A DNA stretch of 64,000 nt from Chelatococcus albus (lineage in GTDB: Bacteria; Pseudomonadota; Alphaproteobacteria; Rhizobiales; Beijerinckiaceae), in the NCBI RefSeq assembly GCF_030067675.1, contig NZ_JASJEV010000007.1, forward strand, positions 124,001 through 188,000, given 5' to 3'. The notes beneath the pieces are model-generated. The model saw only the letters and a list, made by a program, of their open reading frames with translations, made no database searches and had not been told where the DNA came from. Of the stretch, positions 7,233-17,557 are shown in pieces. Every line of letters starts with the position of its first letter. Within the stretch, counting starts at the first letter, position 1. A program made the position numbers and the translations under genes.

Positions 7233-9080
7233 ATGTCCACCATCCGGCTCACCATGGCGCAGGCGCTCGTGCGCTACCTCGCCGCGCAGAAGACCGAATA
7301 CAACGGCGGCACCGTGCCGCTGTTCGGCGGCGTCTGGGCCATCTTCGGCCACGGCAACGTCGCCGGCGTGGGCGAGGCCCTGTGGCAGGTCAGGGACGAC
7401 CTGCCGACCTTCCGCGCCCACAACGAGCAGGCCATGGCCCATGCGGCCATCGCCTATGCCAAGGCGAGCCGGCGGCGACGCATGATGGCCTGCACCACCT
7501 CCGTCGGCCCAGGGGCGACGAACATGGTGACGGCGGCGGCGCTCGCCCACGTCAACCGCCTGCCCGTGCTCTTCCTGCCCGGCGACGTCTTCGCCAACCG
7601 GCGCCCCGATCCCGTGCTGCAGCAGATCGAGGACTTTGCCGACGCAACCGTGTCGGCGAACGACTGCTTCCGCCCCGTGTCGCGCTTCTTCGACCGCATC
7701 ACGCGGCCCGAGCAGATCCTCTCCGCCCTGCCCCGCGCGCTCGCCGTGCTGACCGACCCGGCCGCCTGCGGGCCGGTGACGCTCGCCCTGTGCCAGGACG
7801 TGCAGGCGGAAGCCTTCGACTACCCCGAGAGCTTCTTTTCCGAGCGCCTCTGGCGGGTGCGCCGGCCCCTGCCGGACGAGGCGGAGCTGAAGGAGGCGGT
7901 GGCGCTGCTGGCGGCGGCGGAGCGGCCGCTCGTCATCGCCGGCGGCGGCGTGCACTATGCCGACGCCGCCGACACGCTCGCCAGGTTCGCCGAGGCGCAC
8001 GGCATCCCCGTCTGCGAGACGCAGGCCGGCAAGAGCGCCCTGCCGCACGACCATCCGCTCAACATGGGCGCCGTCGGCGTCACCGGCACGAGCGCGGCGA
8101 ACGCGCTCGCCGAGCGGGCCGACGTGATCCTCGCCGTCGGCACCCGCCTGCAGGACTTCACCACCGGCTCCTGGGCCCTCTTCCGCAACCCCGCCCGGCG
8201 CATCATCGGCCTCAACGTGCAGCCCTTCGACGCGACGAAGCACCAGGCGCTGCCCCTCGTCGCCGACGCGCAGGTCGGGCTTTCGGTGATGTCGCTCGGG
8301 CTCGGCCGCAAGCGCGCGCCGGAAGCCTGGACGGCGCTTGCGGCCAGGGAGAAGGAACGCTGGCTCGCCGCGGCGGAAGCGGCGACCGAGCCCACCAATG
8401 TCGTGCTGCCGTCGGACGCGGAGGTCATCGGCGCCGTGCAGCGGGCGGGCGAGCCGCAGGACATCGTGGTCTGCGCCGCCGGCGGCCTGCCGGGCGAGCT
8501 GCACAAGCTGTGGAACGCCTCCGAGCCCGGCGGCTACCACCTCGAATACGGCTATTCCTGCATGGGCTACGAGATCGCCGGCGGGCTGGGCGTGAAGATG
8601 GCCCGGCCGGACCGGGAGGTCGTCGTCATGGTGGGCGACGGCTCCTATCTCATGATGAACTCGGAGATCGCCACCTCGGTGATGCTGGGCCTGAAGCTCA
8701 CCATCGTGGTGCTCGACAACCGCGGCTACGGCTGCATCAACCGCCTGCAGCGGGCGACGGGCGGCGAGAGCTTCAACAACCTGCTCGAACATACCCGGCA
8801 CGTGATCCTGCCGGACATCGACTTCCGCGCCCATGCGGCGAGCCTGGGAGCGCATGCGGAGAAGGTGACGAGCCTCGCCGAGCTCGAATCGGCCGTGCGC
8901 CGGGCGCGCTCGGCGGAGCGCACGAGCGTCATCGTCATCGACACCGACCCCATGCCGACGACCGAGGCCGGCGGCTTCTGGTGGGACGTGGCGGTGCCGG
9001 AGGTCTCCCCGCGGCAGGAGGTGCGCGCCGCCCGCGCAGCCTACGAAACGGCGCTCGCGGCGCAGCGGCTGGGGGATTGA
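7233..9080 (+). CDS. iolD: 3D-(3,5/4)-trihydroxycyclohexane-1,2-dione hydrolase
   Basis: This 615-residue thiamine-diphosphate enzyme opens the ring of the diketone made by IolE to give 5-deoxyglucuronate. The three ThDP-enzyme domains are present: an N-terminal pyrimidine-binding domain with the catalytic Glu (RAHNEQAMAHAAIAYAK), a central domain (GVTGTSAANALAERADVILAVG), and the C-terminal diphosphate motif GDGSYLMMNSEIATS with LDNRGYGCINRLQ. It lies 117 bp after iolC and 75 bp before iolE, so one transcript is likely. Confidence 0.94.
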   Translation: MSTIRLTMAQALVRYLAAQKTEYNGGTVPLFGGVWAIFGHGNVAGVGEALWQVRDDLPTFRAHNEQAMAHAAIAYAKASRRRRMMACTTSVGPGATNMVTAAALAHVNRLPVLFLPGDVFANRRPDPVLQQIEDFADATVSANDCFRPVSRFFDRITRPEQILSALPRALAVLTDPAACGPVTLALCQDVQAEAFDYPESFFSERLWRVRRPLPDEAELKEAVALLAAAERPLVIAGGGVHYADAADTLARFAEAHGIPVCETQAGKSALPHDHPLNMGAVGVTGTSAANALAERADVILAVGTRLQDFTTGSWALFRNPARRIIGLNVQPFDATKHQALPLVADAQVGLSVMSLGLGRKRAPEAWTALAAREKERWLAAAEAATEPTNVVLPSDAEVIGAVQRAGEPQDIVVCAAGGLPGELHKLWNASEPGGYHLEYGYSCMGYEIAGGLGVKMARPDREVVVMVGDGSYLMMNSEIATSVMLGLKLTIVVLDNRGYGCINRLQRATGGESFNNLLEHTRHVILPDIDFRAHAASLGAHAEKVTSLAELESAVRRARSAERTSVIVIDTDPMPTTEAGGFWWDVAVPEVSPRQEVRAARAAYETALAAQRLGD

Positions 9081-9155
9081 GCGCGGCGGCATTCTCCCTC
9101 TCCCCGCATGGGGGAGAGGCGAAGACGGGACGAAGCAGAGGCTGAGGAGACACAT

Positions 9156-10040
9156 ATGGCCGTTCGCATCGGGGCGAACCCCATCGGCTGGTCGAACGAC
9201 GACATGCGCGAGCTCGGCGGCGCGACGCCGCTCGAAACCTGCCTGAAGGAGGCGAAGGAGGCGGGCTTCGAGGGCATGGAGCTCGGCCACAAGTTCCCGC
9301 GCGAGCCCGAGGCGCTGAAGGCGGCGCTCGCCCCCTTCGGCCTCGACCTCGTGTCCGGCTGGTATTCGGCCGAGCTCCTGCGGCGCGCGCCCGAGGAGGA
9401 GATGGCGGCGCTGCGCCCGCATCTCGACCTGCTCAAGGCCATGGGCTGCAAGGTGCTCGTCTTCGCCGAGACGTCGAACGCCATCCACGGCGACCGCTCG
9501 AAGCCGCTCGCCGCGCGGCCGACGCTCGCCGCCGGCGACTGGGCCGAGTTCGGCCGGCGCGTGACCGCAGTGGGCGACGCCGTGCTCGCCGAGGGCCTGC
9601 GCCTCGTCTACCATCACCACATGGGCACGGTGGTCGAGACGGAGGCGGACATCGACGCCTTCATGGCGGCGACGGGGCCCTCGGTGCATCTCCTCCTCGA
9701 CACCGGCCACGCCACCTTCGCCGGCGCGGACCCGGCGGTGCTCGCACGCCGCTACCGCACGCGCATCAGTCACTTCCACGCCAAGGACGTGCGCAAGGAG
9801 GTGATGGAGCGGGCAAGGCGCGAGCGCCTGTCCTTCCTCGATGCGGTGATCGCCGGCGTCTACACGGTGCCGGGCGACGGCTGCGTCGATTATGCCGCGG
9901 TGCTCGGGGAGCTGCCGGGCTATTCCGGCTGGGCCGTGGTGGAGGCGGAGCAGGACCCGGAGAAGGCGCATCCGCTCACCTACGCCAGGATGGGCTATGC
10001 CAATCTGCGGCGCTATCTCGCGGAGGCGGGGCTTCTGTGA
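9156..10040 (+). CDS. iolE: Inosose dehydratase (2-keto-myo-inositol dehydratase)
   Basis: This 294-residue TIM-barrel protein of the xylose isomerase-like family removes water from scyllo-inosose. It begins with the typical IGANPIGWSNDDM and has GFEGMELGHKFPRE near residues 38-51. Metal-binding candidates lie in YHHHMGTVVE, LLLDTGHATFAG, SHFHAKDVR and VVEAEQDPEKA. GAGGAGA lies seven bases before the ATG at 9156. The protein is complete. Confidence 0.94.
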   Translation: MAVRIGANPIGWSNDDMRELGGATPLETCLKEAKEAGFEGMELGHKFPREPEALKAALAPFGLDLVSGWYSAELLRRAPEEEMAALRPHLDLLKAMGCKVLVFAETSNAIHGDRSKPLAARPTLAAGDWAEFGRRVTAVGDAVLAEGLRLVYHHHMGTVVETEADIDAFMAATGPSVHLLLDTGHATFAGADPAVLARRYRTRISHFHAKDVRKEVMERARRERLSFLDAVIAGVYTVPGDGCVDYAAVLGELPGYSGWAVVEAEQDPEKAHPLTYARMGYANLRRYLAEAGLL

Positions 10041-10083
10041 GCGGCCAGGGCAGGACGACGGTGAGAGGAACGGGAGGCCGGCC

Positions 10084-10917
10084 ATGTCGACACCCCTGAA
10101 CAGGTCGACACCCCTGAACAAGTCGACACTCCTGAGGAAGCCCGCTGGCAGCCACGGGCGCGTGCAGCACGTGACGCCGGAGAACGCCGGCTGGACCTAT
10201 GTCGGCTTCGATGTGCACAAGCTCGCCGCGGGCGAGACGGTCTCCGGCGAGACGGGCGGACGCGAGGTCTGCCTCGTGCTCGTCGCCGGCAGGGCAACGG
10301 TCGAGGCCGGGGGGCAGGACTTCGGCACGATCGGCGAGCGCATGTCGCCCTTCGCCGGCAAGCCCTGGTCGGTCTACGTGCCGGCCGGGCGGGCCTGGCG
10401 GGTGACAGCTGCGACCGATCTCGAGCTCGCCGTCTGCTCGGCGCCGGGCGGCGGCGCCTTCGAGCCGCGCCTCATCGCGCCCGGGGACGTGAAGGCCGAG
10501 ACGCGCGGCAAGGGCACCAACATCCGTCACGTCGCCAATATCCTGCCCGAGGGGGAGCCGGCCCACAGCCTGCTCGTGGTCGAGGTGGTGACGCCCCCCG
10601 GCCACTGGTCGAGCTATCCGCCGCACAAGCACGACCGCGACGCGCTGCCGGAGGAATCGCTGCTGGAGGAGACCTACTACCACCGCCTCGATCCGGCGCA
10701 GGGCTATGCCCTGCAGCGCGTCTACACGGACGACCGCTCGCTCGACGAGACCATGGCGGTGGAGGACGGCGACGTGACCCTGGTGCCGCGCGGCTATCAC
10801 CCGGTGGGCGCGCCGCACGGCTACACGCTCTACTACCTCAACGTCATGGCCGGCCCGCGGCGCACGTGGAAATTCCACAACGACCCGGCGCACGCCTGGA
10901 TCCTGGAACAGGCGTGA
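10084..10917 (+). CDS. iolB: 5-deoxy-glucuronate isomerase
   Basis: This 277-residue bicupin protein isomerises 5-deoxyglucuronate to 5-dehydro-2-deoxygluconate, the IolC substrate. The second cupin shows the metal motif SSYPPHKHD-ALPEESLLEETYYHR and a later RGYHPVGAPHGY. The N-terminal 18 residues are a threefold repeat (STPLNR, STPLNK, STLLRK) encoded by 18-bp tandem repeats; the family core starts near GSHGRVQHVTP. The repeat looks like an added tail, unless translation really starts further downstream. Confidence 0.93.
   Translation: MSTPLNRSTPLNKSTLLRKPAGSHGRVQHVTPENAGWTYVGFDVHKLAAGETVSGETGGREVCLVLVAGRATVEAGGQDFGTIGERMSPFAGKPWSVYVPAGRAWRVTAATDLELAVCSAPGGGAFEPRLIAPGDVKAETRGKGTNIRHVANILPEGEPAHSLLVVEVVTPPGHWSSYPPHKHDRDALPEESLLEETYYHRLDPAQGYALQRVYTDDRSLDETMAVEDGDVTLVPRGYHPVGAPHGYTLYYLNVMAGPRRTWKFHNDPAHAWILEQA
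10085..10138 (+). repeat. 18-bp tandem repeat, three units, in the iolB 5' end
   Basis: Units GTCGACACCCCTGAACAG, GTCGACACCCCTGAACAA and GTCGACACTCCTGAGGAA (register approximate) stand head to tail. The first two differ at one base. The period is a multiple of three, so copy number changes would keep the iolB frame. Confidence 0.8.
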
Positions 10918-10956
10918 GAAGAATCGCCCGTCGGTGGGCGGCCGTCTTCGCGCGGC

Positions 10957-11361
10957 TCACCAGCGCGGCGGCCCGTAGGGCGATCCGTCGGGCGGGAAGC
11001 CCAGCCGGCCGCCCGGGCGGCTGTTGCCGAGCCCGACACCGACGCCGATACCCGGATCGCCGCCGTTGCCGTCCCCCTGCACTCCCCCGCCGCGCGGGCG
11101 CCGGCTGAGGTCCATGTAGACATTGATGTCGGGGTTGATGCCGCCGGCCGAGCCCGGCAGGTCCGGGCACATGGTCTGCGGCACGGCGTAGACGGGCTTG
11201 TTGCCCGGCTTCTTGCGCTCGATCACCTGGCCGTAGGAGGTGACGTCGTCGCAGCCGTCGCCCGGATCGGTGCCGACCTGGGCGAAAGCCGGCACGGGGC
11301 CGGCGAGCGCGAGGACGAGCGCAGCCATTCCGGCGGGTTTCGGCAGGCGAGCGAGAGGCAT
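10957..11361 (-). CDS. Small secreted Gly/Pro-rich hypothetical protein
   Basis: This 134-residue protein has a clear Sec signal peptide (MPLARLPKPAG, then MAALVLALAGPVPAFAQ, with cleavage expected after AFA). The mature part has two cysteines (GCDDV; QTMCPDLPG) and a glycine-rich C-terminus (GGDPGIGVGVGLGN). The ATG at 11361 has GGAG six bases upstream; upstream in-frame ATGs exist but would bury the signal peptide. I do not recognise the family. It sits alone between iolB (convergent) and the hut-linked hydrolase. Confidence 0.7.
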   Translation of the reverse strand: MPLARLPKPAGMAALVLALAGPVPAFAQVGTDPGDGCDDVTSYGQVIERKKPGNKPVYAVPQTMCPDLPGSAGGINPDINVYMDLSRRPRGGGVQGDGNGGDPGIGVGVGLGNSRPGGRLGFPPDGSPYGPPRW

Positions 11362-11515
11362 CGGCGGCTCCATTGGCGGCGCGACGAGCATCGAACCCAG
11401 GCGAGCCTGGGTTCGACGCGGGCGCTTGCGGTAATCTGACCCCGCTCGCGCGGCGGGGCGAGCACTTTCGCCCGCCACGGCAAACGAAATGCGACCACGC
11501 CGCCGGCGGCGGCTC

Positions 11516-12211
<696 letters not shown>

Positions 12212-12251
12212 GGGGGGCAATCCGGTAGGGGGCAATCCGCGCCAGGCGGGA

Positions 12252-13010
12252 TCAGGCGCCCTTGGTGCCCTCTCTCGCGCCCGGACGCAAGCCGCCGGGG
12301 TTGAAGCGGCCGACAAGGCGGTGACGGTCCCCCGGATAGGTGAGGCGCACCCAGGTGATCGCCTCCCCCGCCTGCCAGGTGCGGCGCTCGACCACGAGGC
12401 AGGCTCCGCCGCGGGCCATGTCGAGGCGGGCCGCGGTCTGCGCGTTCGCCGACACGGCGCGGATCGCGTGTTCGGCATCCGTCCAGGCGATGCGATCGAG
12501 GAGCCAGGTGCCGGGCGGGGCCGCGGCGAAGGGCTCGGCCTTCGCCGCCGGCACGGTGGCGAGGTTGATCAGGCGCTCCTCCACGACGAAGGGCCGCTCG
12601 GCGGCGAAGTGCCGGACGGTGAGCGCCAGCACCTGCGTATCGGGGGCGACGCCGAGATGCTCGGCGTCCTCCGGCCCGGCGCGCCGCGCCTCGCGCGCCA
12701 GGATCTCGAAGCGGTAGGCCTTTCCCGTGCCGAGGATCTCCGCCTTGATGTCGTGGATCTCGAGCACGGTTTCCTGCGACTTCGGCGAGGCGACGAAGGA
12801 GCCGGAACGGCGCCTGCGCAGGATGAGGCCGGCATTGGCGAGGGCGGACAGCGCCTTGTTCACCGTCATGCGCGAGCAGCCGTAGAGCTCCACGAGCTCG
12901 TGCTCGGAGGGCACGCGGTGCCCCGGCGGCCAGGCGCCGGACATGATGCGCGCCTCGAGCTCGCGCTGGATCTCGACGTAGCGGGGCAGGATGTCGTCCG
13001 TCGTCGTCAA
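12252..13010 (-). CDS. hutC: Histidine utilisation repressor, GntR/HutC family
   Basis: This protein of about 252 residues has an N-terminal GntR winged helix (IMSGAWPPGHRVPSEHELVE, YGCSRMTVNKALSALANAG) and a C-terminal UTRA ligand domain (about 95-240; EERLINLATVP, ERRTWQAGEAITWVRLTYPG). HutC proteins repress hut genes and are released by urocanate. I chose the TTG at 13010 because GGGAG lies upstream; an ATG at 13082 would add 24 residues and overlap hutF by 35 bp. Palindromes resembling its operator lie between hutF and hutI and upstream of the ABC binding protein near 26370. Confidence 0.9.
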   Translation of the reverse strand: MTTTDDILPRYVEIQRELEARIMSGAWPPGHRVPSEHELVELYGCSRMTVNKALSALANAGLILRRRRSGSFVASPKSQETVLEIHDIKAEILGTGKAYRFEILAREARRAGPEDAEHLGVAPDTQVLALTVRHFAAERPFVVEERLINLATVPAAKAEPFAAAPPGTWLLDRIAWTDAEHAIRAVSANAQTAARLDMARGGACLVVERRTWQAGEAITWVRLTYPGDRHRLVGRFNPGGLRPGAREGTKGA

Positions 13011-13047
13011 TGCGATTGCTCCCTGCCGGCCGTCGCCTCTCGCCGGC

Positions 13048-14409
13048 TCACGCGGAGGCCAGCCGCTCGACCGTGCGTGCATAGCGCGCCGCGATCGAAT
13101 CGCGGAAGCGGTGGCGCCCCCGCGTCACCACCTCCTCGCCGCCGACCAGGACGCGATCGACGACGCCGCGGCCGGCGACGAAGATGTAGGAATCGAGCCA
13201 GCGGTCGCCGTCCACCGACGCGAGGTCGACATGGGCGTGGTCGAGCACGACGAGGTCGGCCCGGTGGCCTGCGGCGAGCGCGCCGATGCGCCGGCCGAGC
13301 GCCTGCGCGCCGCCGGCGCAGGCCGTCTCGTAGAGCCGGCGGCCGGTCGATTCGCCCTCGCGCCCGGCGAGCACGTTGCGGGCGCGGTGCTTCAGGCGCT
13401 GGCTGTATTCGAGCTGCTTCAGTTCGCCCGGGGCGACGATCTCGATGTTGGAATCGGAGCCCACGCCGTAGCGGCCGCCGGCGGCGACGAAGGCGACGCC
13501 CTCGAAGATGCCGTCGCCGAGGCTCGCCTCCGTCAGCGGGCAGAGGCCGGCGACGGCCCCGCTCGCCGCGAGGCCGCGCGTCTCCTCCTGGGTCATGTGC
13601 GTGGCATGGATGAGGCACCAGCGGCGGTCGACCCCGGCATTGGCGAGCAGCCATTCGACCGGCCGCCTGCCCGACCAGCCGACGCAGTCCTCCACCTCCT
13701 TCACCTGCTCGGCGGCGTGGATGTGGACGGGGCCCTGGGGGACCGCCGCGACGACCGCGCCGAGCGTCTCGGGCGTCACCGCCCGCAAGGAATGCGGGGC
13801 GATGCCGACGACGGCATCCGGCAGATGCGCCACGGCCTTGCGCGCCCCCTCGACGAGCGCGAGGAAGCGGTCGGGATCATTGAGGAACCGGCGCTGGCCC
13901 TGGCTCGGCGCCGCACCGCCGAGGCCGCCGTAGGCATAGAAGGACGGCAGCAGGGTGAGGCCGATGCCCGTCTCGCCCGCCGCCGCGGCGATGCGGGCCG
14001 ACAATTCGGCGAGATCGGCATAGGGCGTGCCGTCGCGATCGTGATGCAGGTAGTGGAACTCGGCGACGGCGGTGAAGCCGCCCTCCAGCATCTCGACGAA
14101 GGCCTGGGCGGCGATGGCCTCGACATCCTCGGGCGTGAGGGCGCCGAGGAAGCGGTACATGACCTGCCGCCACGTCCAGAAGCTGTCCCCCGCCGGGCCG
14201 CGCGTCTCGGCAAGTCCCGCCATGCCGCGCTGGAAGGTGTGGCTGTGCAGGTTCGGCAGGCCGGGCAGCGCGATGCCGGGAATGCGCTCCCGCCCCTCGC
14301 GGGAGGCGCCCGGCGCGACGGCGCGGATGACGCCCGCCTCCACGTCGAGCCCCACGTCCTGCGCCCAACCGCTCGCCAGAAGGGCATGATCGAAGAAGAG
14401 TTTGCGCAT
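13048..14409 (-). CDS. hutF: Formimidoylglutamate deiminase
   Basis: This 453-residue amidohydrolase converts N-formimidoyl-glutamate to N-formylglutamate and ammonia in the five-step histidine pathway. It has the metal motif [15 protein letters not shown] near residue 55, [24 protein letters not shown] and GSDSNIEI with the catalytic Asp. The ATG at 14409 is 209 bp from the divergent hutI start. It is the first gene of the leftward hutF-hutC-FAH run. Its presence together with hutG shows that this organism uses the formylglutamate branch. Confidence 0.94.
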   Translation of the reverse strand: MRKLFFDHALLASGWAQDVGLDVEAGVIRAVAPGASREGRERIPGIALPGLPNLHSHTFQRGMAGLAETRGPAGDSFWTWRQVMYRFLGALTPEDVEAIAAQAFVEMLEGGFTAVAEFHYLHHDRDGTPYADLAELSARIAAAAGETGIGLTLLPSFYAYGGLGGAAPSQGQRRFLNDPDRFLALVEGARKAVAHLPDAVVGIAPHSLRAVTPETLGAVVAAVPQGPVHIHAAEQVKEVEDCVGWSGRRPVEWLLANAGVDRRWCLIHATHMTQEETRGLAASGAVAGLCPLTEASLGDGIFEGVAFVAAGGRYGVGSDSNIEIVAPGELKQLEYSQRLKHRARNVLAGREGESTGRRLYETACAGGAQALGRRIGALAAGHRADLVVLDHAHVDLASVDGDRWLDSYIFVAGRGVVDRVLVGGEEVVTRGRHRFRDSIAARYARTVERLASA

Positions 14410-14544
14410 CCGTTCCCTCGGTTCCTCGCCTTGCGGGGCGTCGTCCTGTCGCGGCCGGGTGGCGCCGGCCGACCGCTTCGCCGGCGGAGTCCGTTTTCTC
14501 CCGGCTCCCACGGCGGAGTGGCGGGTGTACCGGCCCCCGCGATT

Positions 14545-14556
14545 TTGTCTAGACAA
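14545..14556. promoter_or_regulatory. HutC-type operator, perfect palindrome
   Basis: TTGTCTAGACAA is a perfect 12-bp palindrome in the hutF-hutI divergent spacer, 62 bp before hutI and 136 bp before hutF. It has the TGT-N4-ACA form typical of HutC/GntR operators. Confidence 0.6.
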
Positions 14557-14574
14557 TATCGTCGCGAGGCGATT

Positions 14575-14586
14575 ATGTATAGACAA
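14575..14586. promoter_or_regulatory. Second HutC-type site (imperfect)
   Basis: ATGTATAGACAA keeps the right half of the neighbouring palindrome and differs from it at two positions. It lies 30 bp (about three helical turns) from the first site, which would suit cooperative binding. Confidence 0.45.
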
Positions 14587-14617
14587 TAAGAAAGGGACAC
14601 GCACCGGAGCAAGGGGC

Positions 14618-15826
14618 ATGCGCTTCGACACACTCTGGCTCAACGCGCGGCTCGCCACGCTCGCCGAAGGGGCTGCGGGCCTCGGTGTCGTCGAGGGCGG
14701 CGCCATCGGCGCGCGCGACGGGCGCATCGCCTTCGTCGGCGCGATGGGCGACCTGCCGGCCGGCGCCACGGCGCAGGAGCGGATCGATTGCGCGGGGCGC
14801 TGGATCACGCCCGGCCTCGTCGACTGCCACACCCATCTCGTCTTCGGCGGCGACCGGGCGCAGGAGTTCGAGCTGCGGCTCGCGGGCGCGAGCTACGAGG
14901 AGATCGCGCGCGCCGGCGGGGGCATCGTCTCGACGGTGAAGGCGACGCGCGCGGCGAGCGAGGACGCCCTCGTCGCAAGCGCACTCAGGCGCCTCGACCA
15001 TCTCCTCGCCGAGGGCGTCACCACGGTCGAGGTGAAATCGGGCTACGGCCTCGATCTCGAAAGCGAGGCGCGTATGCTGCGCGCCGCCCGCCGCCTGGCC
15101 GCCGAGCGGCGGGTGTCGGTCGCGACCACCTTTCTCGGCGCCCACGCCCTGCCGCCGGAGGCGAAGGGCGACAAGGACGCCTATATCGAGAGCGTCTGCA
15201 ACGAGATGCTGCCGGCGATCGCGGCGGAGGGCCTCGCCGACGCGGTCGACGCCTTCTGCGAGGGCATCGCCTTCTCGCCGGACGAGACGGCGCGCGTCTT
15301 CGCCGCCGCGGCAAAGCTGGGACTGCCCGTGAAGCTGCATGCCGACCAGCTTTCGAACCTCGGCGGCGCCGCGCTCGCGGCGCGGCACGGGGCGCTGTCG
15401 GCCGACCATCTCGAATATACGGACGAGGCGGGCGCCGCCGCCCTGGCAAAGGCCGGCACGGTGGCCGTGCTGCTCCCCGGCGCCTTCTACATGCTGCGCG
15501 AGACGCAGGTGCCGCCGGTCGCCGCCTTCCGCGCGCAAGGCACGCGCATGGCGATCGCCACCGACTGCAACCCCGGCACCTCGCCGATGACCTCCCTCCT
15601 CCTCGCCATGAACATGGCAGCGACGCTCTTCCGCCTGACGGTGGAGGAATGTCTCGCCGGCGTCACCCGCGAGGCGGCGCGCGCCCTCGGGCGCCTCGGC
15701 GAGACGGGCACGCTCGAAACCGGCAAGTGGTGCGACCTCGCCGTCTGGGACATCGAGCGCCCGGCCGAGCTCGTCTACCGCATCGGCTTCAATCCCCTCA
15801 ACGCACGCGTGTGGAGGGGACGATGA
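14618..15826 (+). CDS. hutI: Imidazolonepropionase
   Basis: This 402-residue amidohydrolase hydrolyses imidazolone-5-propionate to formimidoyl-glutamate. The metal site is [17 protein letters not shown] (about 66-82), followed by [39 protein letters not shown] and [13 protein letters not shown]. The ATG at 14618 follows GGAGCAAGGGG and gives the usual family length. It opens the rightward hut run beside two HutC-type palindromes. Confidence 0.95.
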   Translation: MRFDTLWLNARLATLAEGAAGLGVVEGGAIGARDGRIAFVGAMGDLPAGATAQERIDCAGRWITPGLVDCHTHLVFGGDRAQEFELRLAGASYEEIARAGGGIVSTVKATRAASEDALVASALRRLDHLLAEGVTTVEVKSGYGLDLESEARMLRAARRLAAERRVSVATTFLGAHALPPEAKGDKDAYIESVCNEMLPAIAAEGLADAVDAFCEGIAFSPDETARVFAAAAKLGLPVKLHADQLSNLGGAALAARHGALSADHLEYTDEAGAAALAKAGTVAVLLPGAFYMLRETQVPPVAAFRAQGTRMAIATDCNPGTSPMTSLLLAMNMAATLFRLTVEECLAGVTREAARALGRLGETGTLETGKWCDLAVWDIERPAELVYRIGFNPLNARVWRGR

Positions 15827-15837
15827 CGACCTCTCCC

Positions 15838-15930
15838 CGGTCCCCGCCATCCCGGGGCCTCGCGCGACGGGGAACCCGCCCCTCCGGGCCGGCCGGCGGC
15901 TTCGCCGCTTCCGGGATGACAGGGAGGGGG
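15838..15930. repeat. Degenerate GC-rich intergenic repeat between hutI and hutH
   Basis: CCATCCCGGGGCC and CGGCTTCGCCGCTTCCGGGA with GATGACAGGGAG resemble family B modules (CGGCTTCCGGGGTGAC). The copy is diverged. The 168-bp spacer holds no gene. Confidence 0.4.
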
Positions 15931-15994
15931 GCCGCGACGCCGACGCCGCGCCAGTTCAAGAGCTGCGAAGATCCCAGAGCTGCATGAGCCCCGC

Positions 15995-17557
15995 ATGACC
16001 GAAGCAACCGTCACCCTCCATCCCGGCTCCGTCCCGCTCGCCGCGTGGCGCGCCGTCCATTTCGGCGCCGGCGCCCATCTCGACACGGCCTGCCGCCCGG
16101 CGGTCGAGGCCGGCGCCCGCACCATCGAGGCCATCATCGCCAGGGGCGATCCCGTCTACGGCGTCAACACCGGCTTCGGGAAACTGGCGAGCGTGCGCAT
16201 CGGTGACGAGGACCTCGCCACGCTGCAGCGCAACATCGTGCTCTCGCACGCCGCCGGCGTCGGCGAGCCGCTGCCCGTGCCCGTGGCGCGCCTCGTCATG
16301 GCGCTCAAGCTCGCGAGCCTCGCCCAGGGCGCCTCCGGCGTGCGCTGGGAGACCGTCGAGCATCTCGACGCATGTCTCGCCCGCGGCCTCGTGCCCGTCA
16401 TCCCGGGTCAGGGCTCCGTCGGCGCCTCGGGCGACCTCGCCCCCCTCGCCCACATGACGGCCGCCCTCATGGGCGTCGGCGAGTTCTTCGTCGAGGGGGC
16501 GCGCGTGCCGGCCGACAAGGCACTCGCCAGGGCAGGGCTTCACCCCCTCACCCTCGGCCCCAAGGAGGGGCTCGCGCTCCTCAACGGCACGCAGACATCG
16601 ACGGCGCTGGCGCTCGCCGGCCTCTTCGAGGCCGAGCGCGTCTTCGCCTCGGCCCTCGTCACCGGGGCACTCGCGACGGACGCGGCGCGCGGCTCGGACG
16701 GGCCCTTCGACCGGCGCATCCAGGCGCTGCGCCGCCATCGCGGCCAGATCGAGGTGGCGGATGCCCTGCGCGAGCTGATGGCGGGCTCCGCCATCCGCGA
16801 ATCGCACCGCGTGGGCGACCCGCGCGTGCAGGACCCCTATTGCCTGCGCTGCCAGCCGCAGGTGATGGGCGCCTGCCTCGACCTCCTGCGCCAGGCGGCC
16901 GGCACGCTCGCCACGGAAGCGAACGGCGTGTCGGACAACCCGCTCGTCTTCTCCGACGCGGGCGAGGTCATCTCCGGCGGCAATTTCCACGCCGAGCCCG
17001 TCGCCTTCGCCGCCGACATGATCGCCATGGCGCTGTGCGAGATCGGCTCGCTCGCCGAGCGGCGCATCGCCATGCTCGTCGACCCGGCCCTGTCCGGGCT
17101 GCCCGCCTTCCTGACGCCGAAGCCCGGGCTCAACTCCGGCTTCATGATCCCGCAGGTGACGGCGGCCGCCCTCGTCTCCGAGAACAAGCAGCGCGCCTAT
17201 CCCGCGAGCGTCGATTCGATCCCGACCTCGGCCAACCAGGAGGACCACGTGTCCATGGCGGCGCACGGGGCGCGCCGGCTCCTGCCCATGGCCGGCAACG
17301 CGGCGAATGTCATCGGCATCGAATTGCTCGCCGCCGCCCAGGGCTGCGACTTCCACGCCCCCCTGCGCTCGAGCGCCCGTCTCGAGCGCGTGCGCGCCCT
17401 CTTGCGCGGGCGCGTGCCACAGCTCGACGACGACCGGCATTTCGCCCCGGACATGGAGAAGGCCACCGCCCTCGTCACCTCCGGCGCGCTCGCCGAGGCC
17501 GCCGGCCGGGACGTGCTGCCGGCCGTGGCGGAGGAGGCGGCGGTGGCAGGAGCATGA
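15995..17557 (+). CDS. hutH: Histidine ammonia-lyase
   Basis: This 520-residue enzyme deaminates histidine to urocanate. The MIO-forming triad Ala144-Ser145-Gly146 lies in [26 protein letters not shown] carries the conserved Tyr, and later motifs include [28 protein letters not shown] and NQEDHVSMA. Its stop overlaps the hutG start by four bases, indicating coupled translation. The length is typical. Confidence 0.96.
   Translation: MTEATVTLHPGSVPLAAWRAVHFGAGAHLDTACRPAVEAGARTIEAIIARGDPVYGVNTGFGKLASVRIGDEDLATLQRNIVLSHAAGVGEPLPVPVARLVMALKLASLAQGASGVRWETVEHLDACLARGLVPVIPGQGSVGASGDLAPLAHMTAALMGVGEFFVEGARVPADKALARAGLHPLTLGPKEGLALLNGTQTSTALALAGLFEAERVFASALVTGALATDAARGSDGPFDRRIQALRRHRGQIEVADALRELMAGSAIRESHRVGDPRVQDPYCLRCQPQVMGACLDLLRQAAGTLATEANGVSDNPLVFSDAGEVISGGNFHAEPVAFAADMIAMALCEIGSLAERRIAMLVDPALSGLPAFLTPKPGLNSGFMIPQVTAAALVSENKQRAYPASVDSIPTSANQEDHVSMAAHGARRLLPMAGNAANVIGIELLAAAQGCDFHAPLRSSARLERVRALLRGRVPQLDDDRHFAPDMEKATALVTSGALAEAAGRDVLPAVAEEAAVAGA

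Noticed and set aside
5166-10121. A 1651-codon open frame on the minus strand opposite iolC, iolD and iolE
   Set aside because: It is the reverse-strand shadow of GC-rich genes. Its translation is rich in Arg, His, Ala and Gly, has no domain character, and the plus-strand genes have full family motifs.
10085-10138. Short tandem repeats considered as a CRISPR array
   Set aside because: The units are 18 bp without spacers, lie inside iolB, and no cas genes are present.
12252-13082. ATG at 13082 as the hutC start
   Set aside because: It would overlap hutF by 35 bp and has no ribosome-binding site. TTG at 13010 has GGGAG upstream and gives a normal N-terminus. It is kept only as an alternative.
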